A stretch of 64,000 bases of DNA, from the NCBI GenBank assembly GCA_049511415.1, contig JBEKYC010000032.1, forward strand, positions 1 through 64,000, written 5' to 3'. Source of the DNA: Bog-159 sp049511415. GTDB lineage: Bacteria; Acidobacteriota; Terriglobia; Bryobacterales; Bryobacteraceae. A program made the translations under genes and the position numbers. The notes beneath the pieces are model-generated. The model saw only the letters and a list, made by a program, of their open reading frames with translations, did no database searches and was not told the origin of the DNA. Shown piece after piece: positions 23,067-32,084 of this stretch. Positions within the stretch are counted from its first letter, which is position 1; each line of letters opens with the position of its first letter.

Positions 23067-24728
23067 CTAGGTCCGGCGCGCCACCATCAGGGTGATATCG
23101 TCGGCCTGCGGCGATCCGGCGGCGAATTCCGTCAGCGCCTGATTCACCGCCGCCACCACATCGGCCGCGCTCTTTTGCCGGTTGGCTTTTAACACCTCGG
23201 CAAAATGTTCGTCGCCGAACTCCTCGTCCTTGGCGTTGGTGGCTTCGGTTACGCCGTCGCTATAAATGGCGAGTAAGTCGCCCGGCTCCAACTTGTCTGT
23301 GTATTCCGCGTAGTTGGCGACCGAAAGAATACCCAGCGGAGGGCCGCCGCCGTCCAGCGATCCTAACGTTCCATCGGCGCGCACGATCACCGGCGGGTTG
23401 TGTCCCGCGCTGCAATACGACAAATCGCCAGTCGAGGGATCCAGCACGCAAAAGAAGAAAGTAATGAACCGGTTGCTGGGGCAGTTCTGGCAGGTGATCT
23501 TATTCAGCCGGTTCATCACGGCGGAAAGATCGCTGGGCTCGTCCGCCAGCACCTGCACGCGCGCCTGCAGGCCCATCATCATCAGCGACGCGGGCATGCC
23601 CTTGCCGGAGACGTCGCCCAGCACCATGGCCACGCGCCCGTTGGGATATGTGAAGAAATCAAAGTAATCGCCGCCCACGGTGCGGCAGGCGGCATTGTAT
23701 CCGGCCAGATCCGCGCCCTCGACTTTGGGCGCGCTGCGCGGCAGAAAGCTGCGCTGGATTTCGGCGGCCTGGTCCAGTTCCCGCTTCATGCGCCGTTCCG
23801 TTTCTTCCACTTCGGCGAGGCGCGCATGCTCGATGCGTATGGCCGCTACATTAGCCATCACGGTCAGAAGGCTGAGATCGTCCTTCGTGAAAGCCCGGAA
23901 CATGTTCGGCGAGTCGACGTAAATCAGGCCGATGGTGCGCGTCTCGGTCTGCAGCGGCACCGCCATCAGAGTGCGCACCTTCTGCTCCACGATGCTCATG
24001 CGCTCGCGGAAGGCTTCGTCCAACTGCGCGTCGCGCACCAGCACGGAGGCCTTTTCCTTGATGACCCGGTCGCGCACGGCTGAGCTGATACGGAAGCCGT
24101 CGCCCTTGTTGGCCTTCACCTCCAAGTTGTCGCCTTCCAAGATCATGACCACGCCGCGCAACGCGCCCACCGCATCGATCGCTAGATCCAGGATCAGCGG
24201 AAACAGGTCGGCCAGAGTGCCGCGTCCGGCCAGTTCCTGCCCGGCGCGAATCAACGCCTGCACCTGCTTGCTGCCGTGCTGGCCGGGCCGGTCCACGATG
24301 GTCTGGCTGGAGAGCGCGCCTTCCAGGCTGGTCAGAATGGTGGATGTGCTGGGCGGGTCCGACTCGCCGGCTTCGAACACCACCACGTTGTCGGGTGCTT
24401 TGGCGGCGCTGGATTTATCGTCGAAGATGATGGCCAGATGGCCGGCGCTGATGCGGTCGCCGGGCTTCAGCCGCAGCTTGGCGCGCAGCGGAATGTTGTT
24501 GACCAACGTGCCGTTCTTGCTGCCCAGATCCTGCACGCTCCAGTCGTCGCCGTCGCGTTCGAATTGCATGTGCTGGCGCGACAGGCCGGCATCGTCCGGA
24601 AAGCACATGTCCGTGGTGCTGGAGCGGCCGATCGTGAAACGCTCGCCGGTCAACGGGATGTTCTTCAACTGTCCGTCCGGACAATGAATCAGAATCTCCC
24701 TGGGCATGGATGGTTTGGGATGAGCCAC
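23067..24728 (-). CDS. FHA-GAF-PP2C (RsbU/SpoIIE-type) serine phosphatase
   Basis: 553 residues from a GTG at 24728; ATG 24707 is an alternative start. The FHA domain (about 25-95) shows FTIGRSSTTDMCFPDDAGLS, RQHMQFE and LGSKNGTLVNN, the phosphothreonine-binding loops. A GAF domain follows (about 150-300). The PP2C-type SpoIIE/RsbU phosphatase at about 330-550 has AGYNAACRTVGGDYFDFF, LGDVSGKGMPASLMMM, YCSAGHNPP, GDLLAIYSDGVTEATN and SPQADDITLMVA with all the acidic metal ligands. It probably controls an anti-sigma or anti-anti-sigma partner-switching system in response to a small ligand and a phosphorylated partner, none of which is encoded nearby. Confidence 0.92.
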   Translation of the reverse strand: MAHPKPSMPREILIHCPDGQLKNIPLTGERFTIGRSSTTDMCFPDDAGLSRQHMQFERDGDDWSVQDLGSKNGTLVNNIPLRAKLRLKPGDRISAGHLAIIFDDKSSAAKAPDNVVVFEAGESDPPSTSTILTSLEGALSSQTIVDRPGQHGSKQVQALIRAGQELAGRGTLADLFPLILDLAIDAVGALRGVVMILEGDNLEVKANKGDGFRISSAVRDRVIKEKASVLVRDAQLDEAFRERMSIVEQKVRTLMAVPLQTETRTIGLIYVDSPNMFRAFTKDDLSLLTVMANVAAIRIEHARLAEVEETERRMKRELDQAAEIQRSFLPRSAPKVEGADLAGYNAACRTVGGDYFDFFTYPNGRVAMVLGDVSGKGMPASLMMMGLQARVQVLADEPSDLSAVMNRLNKITCQNCPSNRFITFFFCVLDPSTGDLSYCSAGHNPPVIVRADGTLGSLDGGGPPLGILSVANYAEYTDKLEPGDLLAIYSDGVTEATNAKDEEFGDEHFAEVLKANRQKSAADVVAAVNQALTEFAAGSPQADDITLMVARRT

Positions 24729-24928
24729 AGCTAATTATATAGGAGGCGGGCTGGGAACCGCCGGTCACAAGTCCACATTGTTCTCCATGCAACTGAGAAC
24801 AAAGCAGCCCGGCGGTTTGCCATCGTCCCGTGCCACCGCCGCTGTGTTAGAGTCATTCACGGATCAGGAGATCTGCCGCTTCTCACCAGCGGCCTGCGTC
24901 ACGGTGCCCGCGACAAACTTCGAAAAAG

Positions 24929-24968
24929 TGTCACATTCTGTCGCATTGTGTCGCATTCTGTCGCATGG
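24929..24968. repeat. Four tandem 10-bp units (TGTCGCATTC)
   Basis: Four consecutive decamers: TGTCACATTC, TGTCGCATTG, TGTCGCATTC and TGTCGCATGG. They are preceded by ACTTCGAAAAA. The 10-bp period and the preceding CTTCGAAAA match the layout of the TGCACAATTC clusters at 1822-1851. The rest of 24729-25084 contains nothing I can identify. Confidence 0.5.
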
Positions 24969-25084
24969 TCATCCGGTGATCACCCGAGTCCCGGCCCGCT
25001 CGGCGGTCCTGGGCTGAGCTCTTTTAATTCGCCATTCACCGCAGATTCGATTCCGCCCGATAATTTTCACTGCCGCGGCAAGCG

Positions 25085-25690
25085 CACCGCGGGCGGCCCA
25101 GGAACACGAGGCCAAGGGCACCCGCGGATGGTGTGGGCGACCGGCGAAGGCAGAGGTTTCATGCAGACCAGACGCGGGAACTCCACCGCGGGGACAGCCG
25201 AGCAGGCCCGTGAGAAGAACGCGGAACGAACCACGGAAGTTATCGCCCGGCTGCGGGAAGTTTTTGGTCCGGACGCCGTTATACGAACAGCGAACTACTC
25301 ATTGAATACGAACTATTCAAACGGCTACGCCGCCAAAACACCATCGAGGTTCGCGTGAACTATCCGGCGATTACGGGCAAGGTCATCGACGTCGCAAACG
25401 AAAGCCGGCGCGAATGTCATCGGCGGAATCGAATCGTCGGCGCTCGACGAGCAGGATGCCCGCTCCGAAGCGCTGCGGCGGGCAACGGTTCAAGCGCGGG
25501 TCAATGCCGAAGCCATCGCCGCGGCTTTAAGTCTGCGGGTGGTGCGCGTCGTGCCGGCGGAAACATCGGCCGCAACTGTGCCGCCGCCCTTCCTCGTAGG
25601 CGGCGCGCGTGCGCTGGTGAAAAACAAAGAAGACCGTGGCGACGCCGGTCGAGGCCGGTACCGTCGCGCCGTGAGTCTGGCCGGTGATAA
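25085..25690 (+). pseudogene. SIMPL-domain (DUF541) periplasmic protein, frameshifted
   Basis: Pieces in successive frames spell a SIMPL/DUF541 protein: EQAREKNAERTTEVIARLRE and VFGPDAVIRTANYSLN, then IEVRVNYPAITGKVIDVAN, then ANVIGGIESSALDEQDARSE and RRATVQARVNAEAIAAALSL in another frame, then RVVRVV and ATPVEAGTVAP at the end. The signal-peptide end may be the AAQEHE-like stretch near 25095. At least three frame changes and a short deletion near the N-terminus. The 3' end meets the stop of the membrane glycosyltransferase gene. SIMPL proteins are periplasmic and of unknown function. Confidence 0.7.
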
Positions 25691-25692
25691 CG

Positions 25693-27876
25693 TTACCGGA
25701 TGCGGTAAAGGTAGATCGGCCCATACTCGCCCACTTTTTCCAGGCCCCACTCCACCTCATGTCCTGCCATGGCCGCGCCGATCCTGCCGTTGCCTTCGTC
25801 TTTGCTGGTAGAGATCAGCAAGTAGTGGAAGCCCGCGCGGCGAATCGCACGCGTCGCCCCCAGTCGTACGTCGCCAACCTGCCGCGGCGTGGCCACTGGC
25901 TGGCCGGTCAGCAGATGCCAGGCGCCCCGCTCGCGTCCATAGAAATCAAACGGCAGGTGCAACATGGCATCCGGCGTCATCATCACCGCGCCGCTGAGCA
26001 TCTGCGGAGCGGCGAAATCCACTTCCACATACATGCCCGCGCGGATCGGCTCCCAGGTGCGCCAGCGCGTGGCCTGGTTGTCGTCGAAGGCCAGCGGCAG
26101 GTCCCACACGTTCGGCCACGCGCGCAGTTGCCAATCGGGACGATTGAGGATCTGGTCGTCACCGGAGAAAAGCTGGATCTCGTGGATCAGCCATTCCGCC
26201 GGCGCCGCTCGCGGCACGCGAATGCGCAAGCCTTCCAGCGGACGCGGCGTCCAATCCGCCTTCACGTTGTAAATCAGGTCCGTGGGCGCCAGCGCCACAC
26301 GCAGCGCATCGCCCAAATCGTCCGCCTGCGCCGTGTGCCAGAACTCCAGTACGGTGCGATCGGTGTAAGCGCGCGGCACCGAGACCAGCGAGAAGATGCG
26401 ATCGCCGGGCGCGGTGTAGTCGTTCAGCAGCCGCGCGATCTGATACTGCCCTTGCAGCCTGGCCAGGTATGCGGGCTCCGATTCGATGCGCAAAGCCGCG
26501 CGCCAGGGGATACGCTCCACGCGCCACGTGTACGCCGGATGGTAGAGCGGGAAGACCTGCGGCCAACAGGCGATCGCCTGCACGGCGATGGCGGCCCATT
26601 GCAACTGCCGCGGCAGAGCCATCGCCAACGCCAGCGCCAGAAAGGGCAGGGAAGGCATCAGGAAGCGTCCGCCCGTGTTCCAGAACCAGGGCAGCGCCAG
26701 CAGCGCCGCCGCCAGCCAGCACAATCGTCCGGCGGGTTTGCGCAGCGCCAGCAGGCCGGCGGGCAGCGCAAAAAAGGCGAGTCCCATGATGCCTTGAAAT
26801 GCCCCGCCCACAATGATCTCGTAAGGCACCCGCCACGCCGGCACGCCGCGCCACGAACTTAAGGCCCGCGCCAGGTCGATCTCCATCGCGGGATGGAAAT
26901 ACTCGTTCGGAAACAGCCGGTTGAACAGCGGCGCCAGCGGGTTGCCGGTCATGATCCCGGCCCGCAGTACCCAGGGCGCGGCCATCAGGATCGCCGCGCC
27001 CGCCAGCAGCGCCAGGGTCTTCACGTGGATGGAGCGCTCCGTGAACAGAACGAAGGCAATCGCCAGAATCACCACCAGTCCGCCCGGCAGTTTGATCGCG
27101 TAACAAAAGCCCGCCGTGATCCCAGCGGGGATCAGGTATCGCCGGTCGCGCGTGTCGCGCCACACCAGCAGCAGATAGAAGGTGGCCAGCACGAAGAAGA
27201 CCGCGCCCGCATCCGTGTAGGTGGATGTGCCCGTGATCCCGGCCATCGGCGCGCAGAAGTAGAGCACTGCCGCCGCCAGCCCCGCGCGATCCGGCAGCCC
27301 CAGCCGCCGCGCGACAGAGAGGATCAAAGGCACGCTGGCCAGCAGGAAGGCGCAATGCACCAGGCGCGCGGCCGAATGCCGTCCGAAGGCGAACGCCGGC
27401 ACGAACAGCATCTCCAGGCCTTGCGGCACCATCTCGTAAAAGCCTACGCGATGCGGAAATCCGCCCAGCCGCACGTATTCGGACGTGAGTCCCAGGTGAT
27501 AAGCGATGGCGTCCGGTTCCAGTTCGGGCGCCAGAGCATTGATCAGATACAGCGCGGCGTAGCACGCCAGAGCCGCGCCCGATACAAATAAGGTGACGCG
27601 ATCCGCGCGCGCCTTCACCGGATCGGCCAGCCGCGGCGCGGTATGCCGCAGCCACAAAAGCAGCCCCAGGCATACAGCGGCGAGAACGGCGAAGCTGAAC
27701 CGGTTTGCCATGCCGGCGGCTAGCAGGACGAATACGATGGTGCTTTCGGCAGCCGCACCCACTGCCAGCGTGATCACGGGCGGAGCCGGCAGGCGGGAAA
27801 GACAGATATTGCCCAGCATCCACGCTACGGCCAGGGTGAAGAGCGCGCCGAAAACGATGGATGGCAGAGCTGGCAA
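25693..27876 (-). CDS. Polytopic membrane glycosyltransferase (GT39/ArnT-like)
   Basis: 727 residues. About 11-12 hydrophobic segments lie in the first ~430. An acidic loop after the first segments, ALAPELEPDAIAYHLGL, is in the position where GT39/GT83-type enzymes carry catalytic acidic residues; further on come FYEMVPQGLEML and the substrate-like loop TGTSTYTDAGAVFFVL. The C-terminal ~300 residues are soluble and predicted extracytoplasmic, with a beta-sandwich-like stretch (VDFAAPQMLSGAVMMTP) reminiscent of discoidin/F5-8C domains. Such enzymes transfer sugars from polyprenyl phosphate outside the membrane. Acceptor and sugar are unknown. Divergent from the SPFH gene. Confidence 0.7.
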   Translation of the reverse strand: MPALPSIVFGALFTLAVAWMLGNICLSRLPAPPVITLAVGAAAESTIVFVLLAAGMANRFSFAVLAAVCLGLLLWLRHTAPRLADPVKARADRVTLFVSGAALACYAALYLINALAPELEPDAIAYHLGLTSEYVRLGGFPHRVGFYEMVPQGLEMLFVPAFAFGRHSAARLVHCAFLLASVPLILSVARRLGLPDRAGLAAAVLYFCAPMAGITGTSTYTDAGAVFFVLATFYLLLVWRDTRDRRYLIPAGITAGFCYAIKLPGGLVVILAIAFVLFTERSIHVKTLALLAGAAILMAAPWVLRAGIMTGNPLAPLFNRLFPNEYFHPAMEIDLARALSSWRGVPAWRVPYEIIVGGAFQGIMGLAFFALPAGLLALRKPAGRLCWLAAALLALPWFWNTGGRFLMPSLPFLALALAMALPRQLQWAAIAVQAIACWPQVFPLYHPAYTWRVERIPWRAALRIESEPAYLARLQGQYQIARLLNDYTAPGDRIFSLVSVPRAYTDRTVLEFWHTAQADDLGDALRVALAPTDLIYNVKADWTPRPLEGLRIRVPRAAPAEWLIHEIQLFSGDDQILNRPDWQLRAWPNVWDLPLAFDDNQATRWRTWEPIRAGMYVEVDFAAPQMLSGAVMMTPDAMLHLPFDFYGRERGAWHLLTGQPVATPRQVGDVRLGATRAIRRAGFHYLLISTSKDEGNGRIGAAMAGHEVEWGLEKVGEYGPIYLYRIR

Positions 27877-27969
27877 ACGAACATTGTAAACTCTGGCTCC
27901 CAGCGGCCATAACCGTAGTTATTATTGCTTCCCGCGCAGCGGTTCCCGGACTATGGAGAAGGAGCAATC

Positions 27970-28935
27970 ATGAGTCTGCGCAGTTTCCTCGAACAGCAGT
28001 TCATCGCGGTCATTCAATGGACCGAATCGGATGCGGGCGTGCTGGCGTATCGCTTCCCGATGTCCAACATGGAAATTCAGAGCGGCGCGAAACTGACGGT
28101 GCGCGAATCGCAGATGGCCGTGTTCGTGAATGAAGGCCGGATCGCCGATGTCTTCGGTCCTGGCCTTTACACCCTCACCACGCGCACCCTCCCGCTGCTG
28201 ACCGACCTGAAGAATTGGGATAAAGAATTCCAGTCGCCCTTCAAAAGCGATGTCTACTTCTTCTCCACGCGGCTGCAAATCGATCAGAAGTGGGGCACGC
28301 CCACTCCCATTTCGATTCGCGACAAGGAATTCGGCGCGGTGCGCGTGCGGGCCTACGGCATCTACTCCTATCGCATCGAGAATCCGCGGGTCTTCCTCAC
28401 CAGCGTAAGCGCCACCGAGGATGTCTACGAGGTGGAAAGCCTGGAAGGCCAGTTGCGCAATACCATCGTGGCCAAGCTCACCGAAGGCATCGCGCCGTTG
28501 GAAGTTGCCTTTCTGGATATGGCCGCTAATCTGGGCGATCTGACGAAGCGCGCCAGCGACCTGATCCGGCCGGCCTTCGCCGCGCTGGGGCTAAACCTGG
28601 TTTCCTTCGTGATCGAGAACCTGTCGCTGCCCGAAGAACTGCAGAAGTCCCTGGATCGGCGCATCAGCATGAACATGGTGGGCGACATGCAACGCTTTAC
28701 GCAGTTTTCGGCGGCGGAGGCGCTGCCTATCGCGGCGGCCAACCCCGGGGGCGGCGCGGCCACGGGCGTGGGATTTGGCGCAGGCATCGCCATGGGCCAG
28801 ACCCTCATGAACTCGGTTAAGAGTCCAGCGGCGGCGCCCACAGCCGACGCCAAGTTCTGCCTGGAGTGCGGCAAGGCGATTCCGCGGCCGGCCAAGTTCT
28901 GTCCGGAGTGCGGCAAGGCGCAGCCACAGGCTTAA
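27970..28935 (+). CDS. SPFH-domain protein with C-terminal zinc ribbons (YdjI/virion-core-like)
   Basis: 321 residues from MSLRSFLEQQFI; AAGGAG precedes the ATG. The SPFH/band-7 domain covers about 20-235, with WTESDAGVLAYRFPMSNMEI, SGAKLTVRESQMAVFVNEGR and DVFGPGLYTLTTRTLPLLT. A Gly/Ala-rich linker follows, then two CxxC knuckles: FCLECGKAIPRPAKFCPECG. This layout matches the YdjI subgroup of SPFH proteins, cytosolic proteins recruited to membranes in stress responses. The downstream gene, 8 bp away, is another zinc-ribbon protein, so the two probably work together. Confidence 0.88.
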   Translation: MSLRSFLEQQFIAVIQWTESDAGVLAYRFPMSNMEIQSGAKLTVRESQMAVFVNEGRIADVFGPGLYTLTTRTLPLLTDLKNWDKEFQSPFKSDVYFFSTRLQIDQKWGTPTPISIRDKEFGAVRVRAYGIYSYRIENPRVFLTSVSATEDVYEVESLEGQLRNTIVAKLTEGIAPLEVAFLDMAANLGDLTKRASDLIRPAFAALGLNLVSFVIENLSLPEELQKSLDRRISMNMVGDMQRFTQFSAAEALPIAAANPGGGAATGVGFGAGIAMGQTLMNSVKSPAAAPTADAKFCLECGKAIPRPAKFCPECGKAQPQA

Positions 28936-28943
28936 GGAATCCG

Positions 28944-29423
28944 ATGGACTGTCCAAGCTGCGGCGCGCCCCTGCGCCTCAACGACAACGGCGATTTCCTG
29001 CGCTGCGAGTATTGCCGCACGGTCTACACGCCGCCACAGAACGATGAAGGCGTGCGCCCGCTAGGCGAGGTTTCGCCGCTCGCATGCCCCATCTGCAAAG
29101 TGCCCCTGGAACAAGCGGCATTGGGTGGGCGCCGGATTCTATACTGCCGCACCTGCCAGGGCATCCTGCTTCCCATGGAGGACTTCCTGGGTATCACCGA
29201 GGAATTGCGCGTGGAACATCCGCGCGCGCATGCCATCCAGCCGGCCGTCGATCGCGGCGAGTTGCAGCGGCACATCGAATGTCCACAGTGCCACCAGCGC
29301 ATGGACACGCACATGTACGAAGGCCCCGGCAATATCGTGATCGACGACTGTTCGCGTTGCGCGCTGGACTGGCTCGACAAAGGCGAGCTGATGAAGGTGG
29401 CGCGCGCTCCGGGGCGCGGCTGA
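28944..29423 (+). CDS. Multi-zinc-ribbon (zf-TFIIB-like) protein
   Basis: 159 residues from MDCPSCGAPLRLNDNG, with AAGGA just upstream. Three cysteine-knuckle pairs: CPSCG-(n)-CEYC, CPICK-(n)-CRTC and CPQCH-(n)-CSRC. The last pair has the zf-TFIIB pattern, with ALDWLDKGEL after it (usual family form: 'GxWLDxGEL'). There are no membrane segments. It is co-transcribed with the SPFH gene; zinc-ribbon partners of SPFH proteins are common, though their role is undefined. It converges with the aminotransferase gene, stop to stop with a 4-bp gap. Confidence 0.8.
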   Translation: MDCPSCGAPLRLNDNGDFLRCEYCRTVYTPPQNDEGVRPLGEVSPLACPICKVPLEQAALGGRRILYCRTCQGILLPMEDFLGITEELRVEHPRAHAIQPAVDRGELQRHIECPQCHQRMDTHMYEGPGNIVIDDCSRCALDWLDKGELMKVARAPGRG

Positions 29424-29427
29424 TGCG

Positions 29428-30540
29428 TTAAAGCGCTTCCGCCAGCCGGTCCAGGTCCGCCTCGTTGTTATAGAAATGCGGCGAGACGCGCAGGTTGCCG
29501 TGGCGCGCCGCGGCCAGGACGCGATGCTCCTGCAGCGCGCGCGCGATGGCCGGCGCGTCCCGGCCCTCGAACCGCGCCGTGACGATCTGCGAGTCGTAGT
29601 GCGGGGCGGCGTCGCCGGGCAGGCAGGCGCCCGCACGGCGCAGCACGGCGCGGGTCTTATCCGCCAGTTCCATGACGCGCCGCTCGATGCGCTCCGGGCC
29701 GATCGATTGCATCATCTCGATCACCGCCTCCATGGCGTAAAGCAGCGCGAAGGGCAGCATGCCGCCTTCGTATTTCTCCGCGCCGGCGGCGAATCGCGGC
29801 GATCCGTGGCGCAGGTTCTCGTGATTGCGCCAATCGCGGTCGCTGCGCCAGCCGATGACCGCCGGCTCCAGCCGCTCGCGCAACTCGGGGCTTACGTACA
29901 TGAATCCGGCGCCGTTGGGCGAGAGCAGCCACTTGTAGGCATCCACGGCGAACAGGTCCGGCTGGATCGCGGGCAGATCGAAGCGTAGCGCTCCCAGGCT
30001 TTGCGTGCCGTCCAGGTACAGCAGAATCCCGCGCCGCCGCAGCTCCCGGGCCATCTCCTCAAGCGGCGGGCGGAAGCCGGTCGAATAATTCACCGTGCTG
30101 ATGGCCACCACGCGCGTGCGCGGCGTCAGCGAGTCATAGAAGCGCTCCCAGGGCGTCTCCACAAATTCCACACCCCGGCTGGCCAGATGCGACGCGTAGT
30201 AATAGTGATTGGGGAATTCGTCCCGCAGCGTGATGACGCGGTCGCCGCTCTTCCAGTCCAGGCTGCCCATCAGCAGGGATAGTCCCGCGGACGCATTGTG
30301 AATGAAAGCGATGTCGGAAGCCTGGCAGCCGATGAAACCCGCCACGCGCGCGCGGATCCGGTCGGCGTCATCGAACCAATGGATGAAATCGGTGCAGGCG
30401 AATTCGTCGCGCCGCGCGAAGTGCCGCGCGACGGCGTCGGCGGCCCGCTTTGGCATCTGTCCGAAAGTCGCGGTGTTCAGATAGGTCCATGCGGCGAGCG
30501 CGGGAAACTCGCCGCGTATCTCTTCCCAATCAGGCTGCAT
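29428..30540 (-). CDS. Class V aminotransferase (isopenicillin-N-epimerase/cysteine desulfurase-like)
   Basis: 370 residues. The fold type I PLP features are visible: LNTATFGQMPKRAADAV at the start, ASAGLSLLMGSLDWKSGDRV for cofactor binding, VNYSTGFRPPLEEMA, LYLDGTQSLGALRFDLP with the PLP-stacking Asp, and VDAYKWLLSPNGAGFMYV carrying the Schiff-base Lys. The closest named groups are isopenicillin-N epimerase-like and kynureninase-like class V enzymes; there is no conserved Cys loop for a true cysteine desulfurase. The start overlaps the stop of the ProRS-like gene by 11 bases, suggesting coupling. The substrate is unknown. Confidence 0.85.
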   Translation of the reverse strand: MQPDWEEIRGEFPALAAWTYLNTATFGQMPKRAADAVARHFARRDEFACTDFIHWFDDADRIRARVAGFIGCQASDIAFIHNASAGLSLLMGSLDWKSGDRVITLRDEFPNHYYYASHLASRGVEFVETPWERFYDSLTPRTRVVAISTVNYSTGFRPPLEEMARELRRRGILLYLDGTQSLGALRFDLPAIQPDLFAVDAYKWLLSPNGAGFMYVSPELRERLEPAVIGWRSDRDWRNHENLRHGSPRFAAGAEKYEGGMLPFALLYAMEAVIEMMQSIGPERIERRVMELADKTRAVLRRAGACLPGDAAPHYDSQIVTARFEGRDAPAIARALQEHRVLAAARHGNLRVSPHFYNNEADLDRLAEAL

Positions 30541-32017
30541 CGTGCTCCTTCACCCGGCGCGCCACGGTTCCAGCCGCCTCCGCCGCCGGCACATCTATTA
30601 TCCGATGGCCTTCCCGTTCCACCAGTTCCACCATTCCGCCGGCGGCTTTCTTCCCGATTGTGATGCGGAATGGCACGCCGATGAGATCCGCATCTTTGAA
30701 CTTGACGCCTGCCCGTTCATCCCGGTCGTCCAGCAACGCATCGAGTCCCGCGCCGCGGCATGCCTGATAGATGTCCGTGGCAATCTGCCGTTGCACGGGA
30801 TCGGCCATGTTTACAGGTGTGACCACGACCGCAAAAGGCGCAATCGCGGGCGGCAGGATCAGCCCGTCTTTATCGTGATTGAGTTCCACCGCCGCGGCCA
30901 GTAAGCGATCCAGGTGAATGCTGTAAGATCCGATCGTCAGCGGGACTTGCGCGCCGGCGGAATTGGTTATGTGCAAGCCGGAGCCGCCGACGCGCCGCAA
31001 AGAAGCGATCTCGATGGCCGCGCGGATCTCCAGCGGCGCGCCGCAATGGGCGCACAGGTCGCCCGCTTCCACCTGCCGCAGATCCACGAAATCCGCCTGG
31101 AAATCTTCTTCGGGTGTGACGAAGCGCAAATGGTAATCGTCGCGGTTCGCGCCTGCAATCATATTGCGGCGTCCGCGCAGCGCCTCGTCCGAGAGTATCC
31201 GCAGCCCCGTGACGCCGACCGGTCCCAGCGATCCGGGATCGGCGCCGAACACCGCCCGAATCTCCGCGGCATTCGCGGGACGAAACCGCGCATCGCCGGT
31301 GTGCGCGGCGAATTTGGTTTCGCTCAACTGATGATCGCCGCGCACCAGCACCAGAACCAGCTCGCCGTGCGCCATCAGCACCAGGCTCTTCATCTGCGCG
31401 CTTTCCGGCAAGCCGGTGAATTGGCTCACGTCGGCGATAGTCTTGCGCCCCGGCGTGTGGAACGCTTCCGGTGTCAAATCTCCCGCCGGATCCGGCATGG
31501 CCGGTTTCGGCTGCGCCGCGGCTGTATCCGAGTTCGACTGAAAGCCGCAGGCGCGGCAGGCGGCCATCTGTTGTTCGCCGCCTTCGGATGGCAGCATAAA
31601 CTCGCCCGCCGGGCGCTCCACGCGGCATTGCTTGAGCACGCGCGTGAAAGCCTCGCGATGCATTTGGGTGGCGTCATGGAGACCCGCCGCATCCGCATGC
31701 AACGACCAAGACTCCTGCTGGAGGCCGGACTGATACCAGATTTGCGGCAGTTGCTTATAGCTGCGCAAGTCGCTGTGCGCCACAGCCATTACGTCCGGCG
31801 TGGAGAGCCGCATTTCCTGCGCGCCCATGGCTTCCATTTCTGTCCGCACCAGAGCGGCCATTTTCCCGAGCGACCGCTGTCCCAGAAACAGCCAGGCAAC
31901 CGCGCCGTCCGCCGCCTGCCGCACGAATCCGGCGCGCAGCAGCAATTGCCGGTTGACTGCCGCGGGCTGCACCGGGCTTTCCCGCAGCGTGGGTATAAAT
32001 AGTGCGCTCCAGAGCAT
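30530..32017 (-). CDS. Degenerate prolyl-tRNA synthetase-like protein lacking motif 2
   Basis: 495 residues against about 570 for bacterial ProRS. Recognisable are the N-terminus (LIxTLRESP, QLLLRAGFVRQAADG), DLRSYKQLPQIWYQ, the YbaK-like editing insertion (about 180-320, TIADVSQFTGLPESAQMKSL) and the C-terminal anticodon-binding domain (FAVVVTPVN, GVPFRITIGKKA). Missing are the GPTHEE loop and most of motif 2 (FRDExRPRxG...REFxMKDAYSF), which collapse to WYQSGLQQESWSLHADA. Motif 3 is altered to GSYSIHLDRLLAA. These residues bind ATP and prolyl-adenylate, so aminoacylation is unlikely. The frame is intact. It may be an in-frame-deleted relic or a paralogue kept for editing. Confidence 0.8.
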   Translation of the reverse strand: MLWSALFIPTLRESPVQPAAVNRQLLLRAGFVRQAADGAVAWLFLGQRSLGKMAALVRTEMEAMGAQEMRLSTPDVMAVAHSDLRSYKQLPQIWYQSGLQQESWSLHADAAGLHDATQMHREAFTRVLKQCRVERPAGEFMLPSEGGEQQMAACRACGFQSNSDTAAAQPKPAMPDPAGDLTPEAFHTPGRKTIADVSQFTGLPESAQMKSLVLMAHGELVLVLVRGDHQLSETKFAAHTGDARFRPANAAEIRAVFGADPGSLGPVGVTGLRILSDEALRGRRNMIAGANRDDYHLRFVTPEEDFQADFVDLRQVEAGDLCAHCGAPLEIRAAIEIASLRRVGGSGLHITNSAGAQVPLTIGSYSIHLDRLLAAAVELNHDKDGLILPPAIAPFAVVVTPVNMADPVQRQIATDIYQACRGAGLDALLDDRDERAGVKFKDADLIGVPFRITIGKKAAGGMVELVEREGHRIIDVPAAEAAGTVARRVKEHDAA

Positions 32018-32084
32018 GCGGAGCGTCTATCTTAGCACTGCGGGCCATAAGAGCCGTCTTGTAGAATTGGGATATACATCCTTC

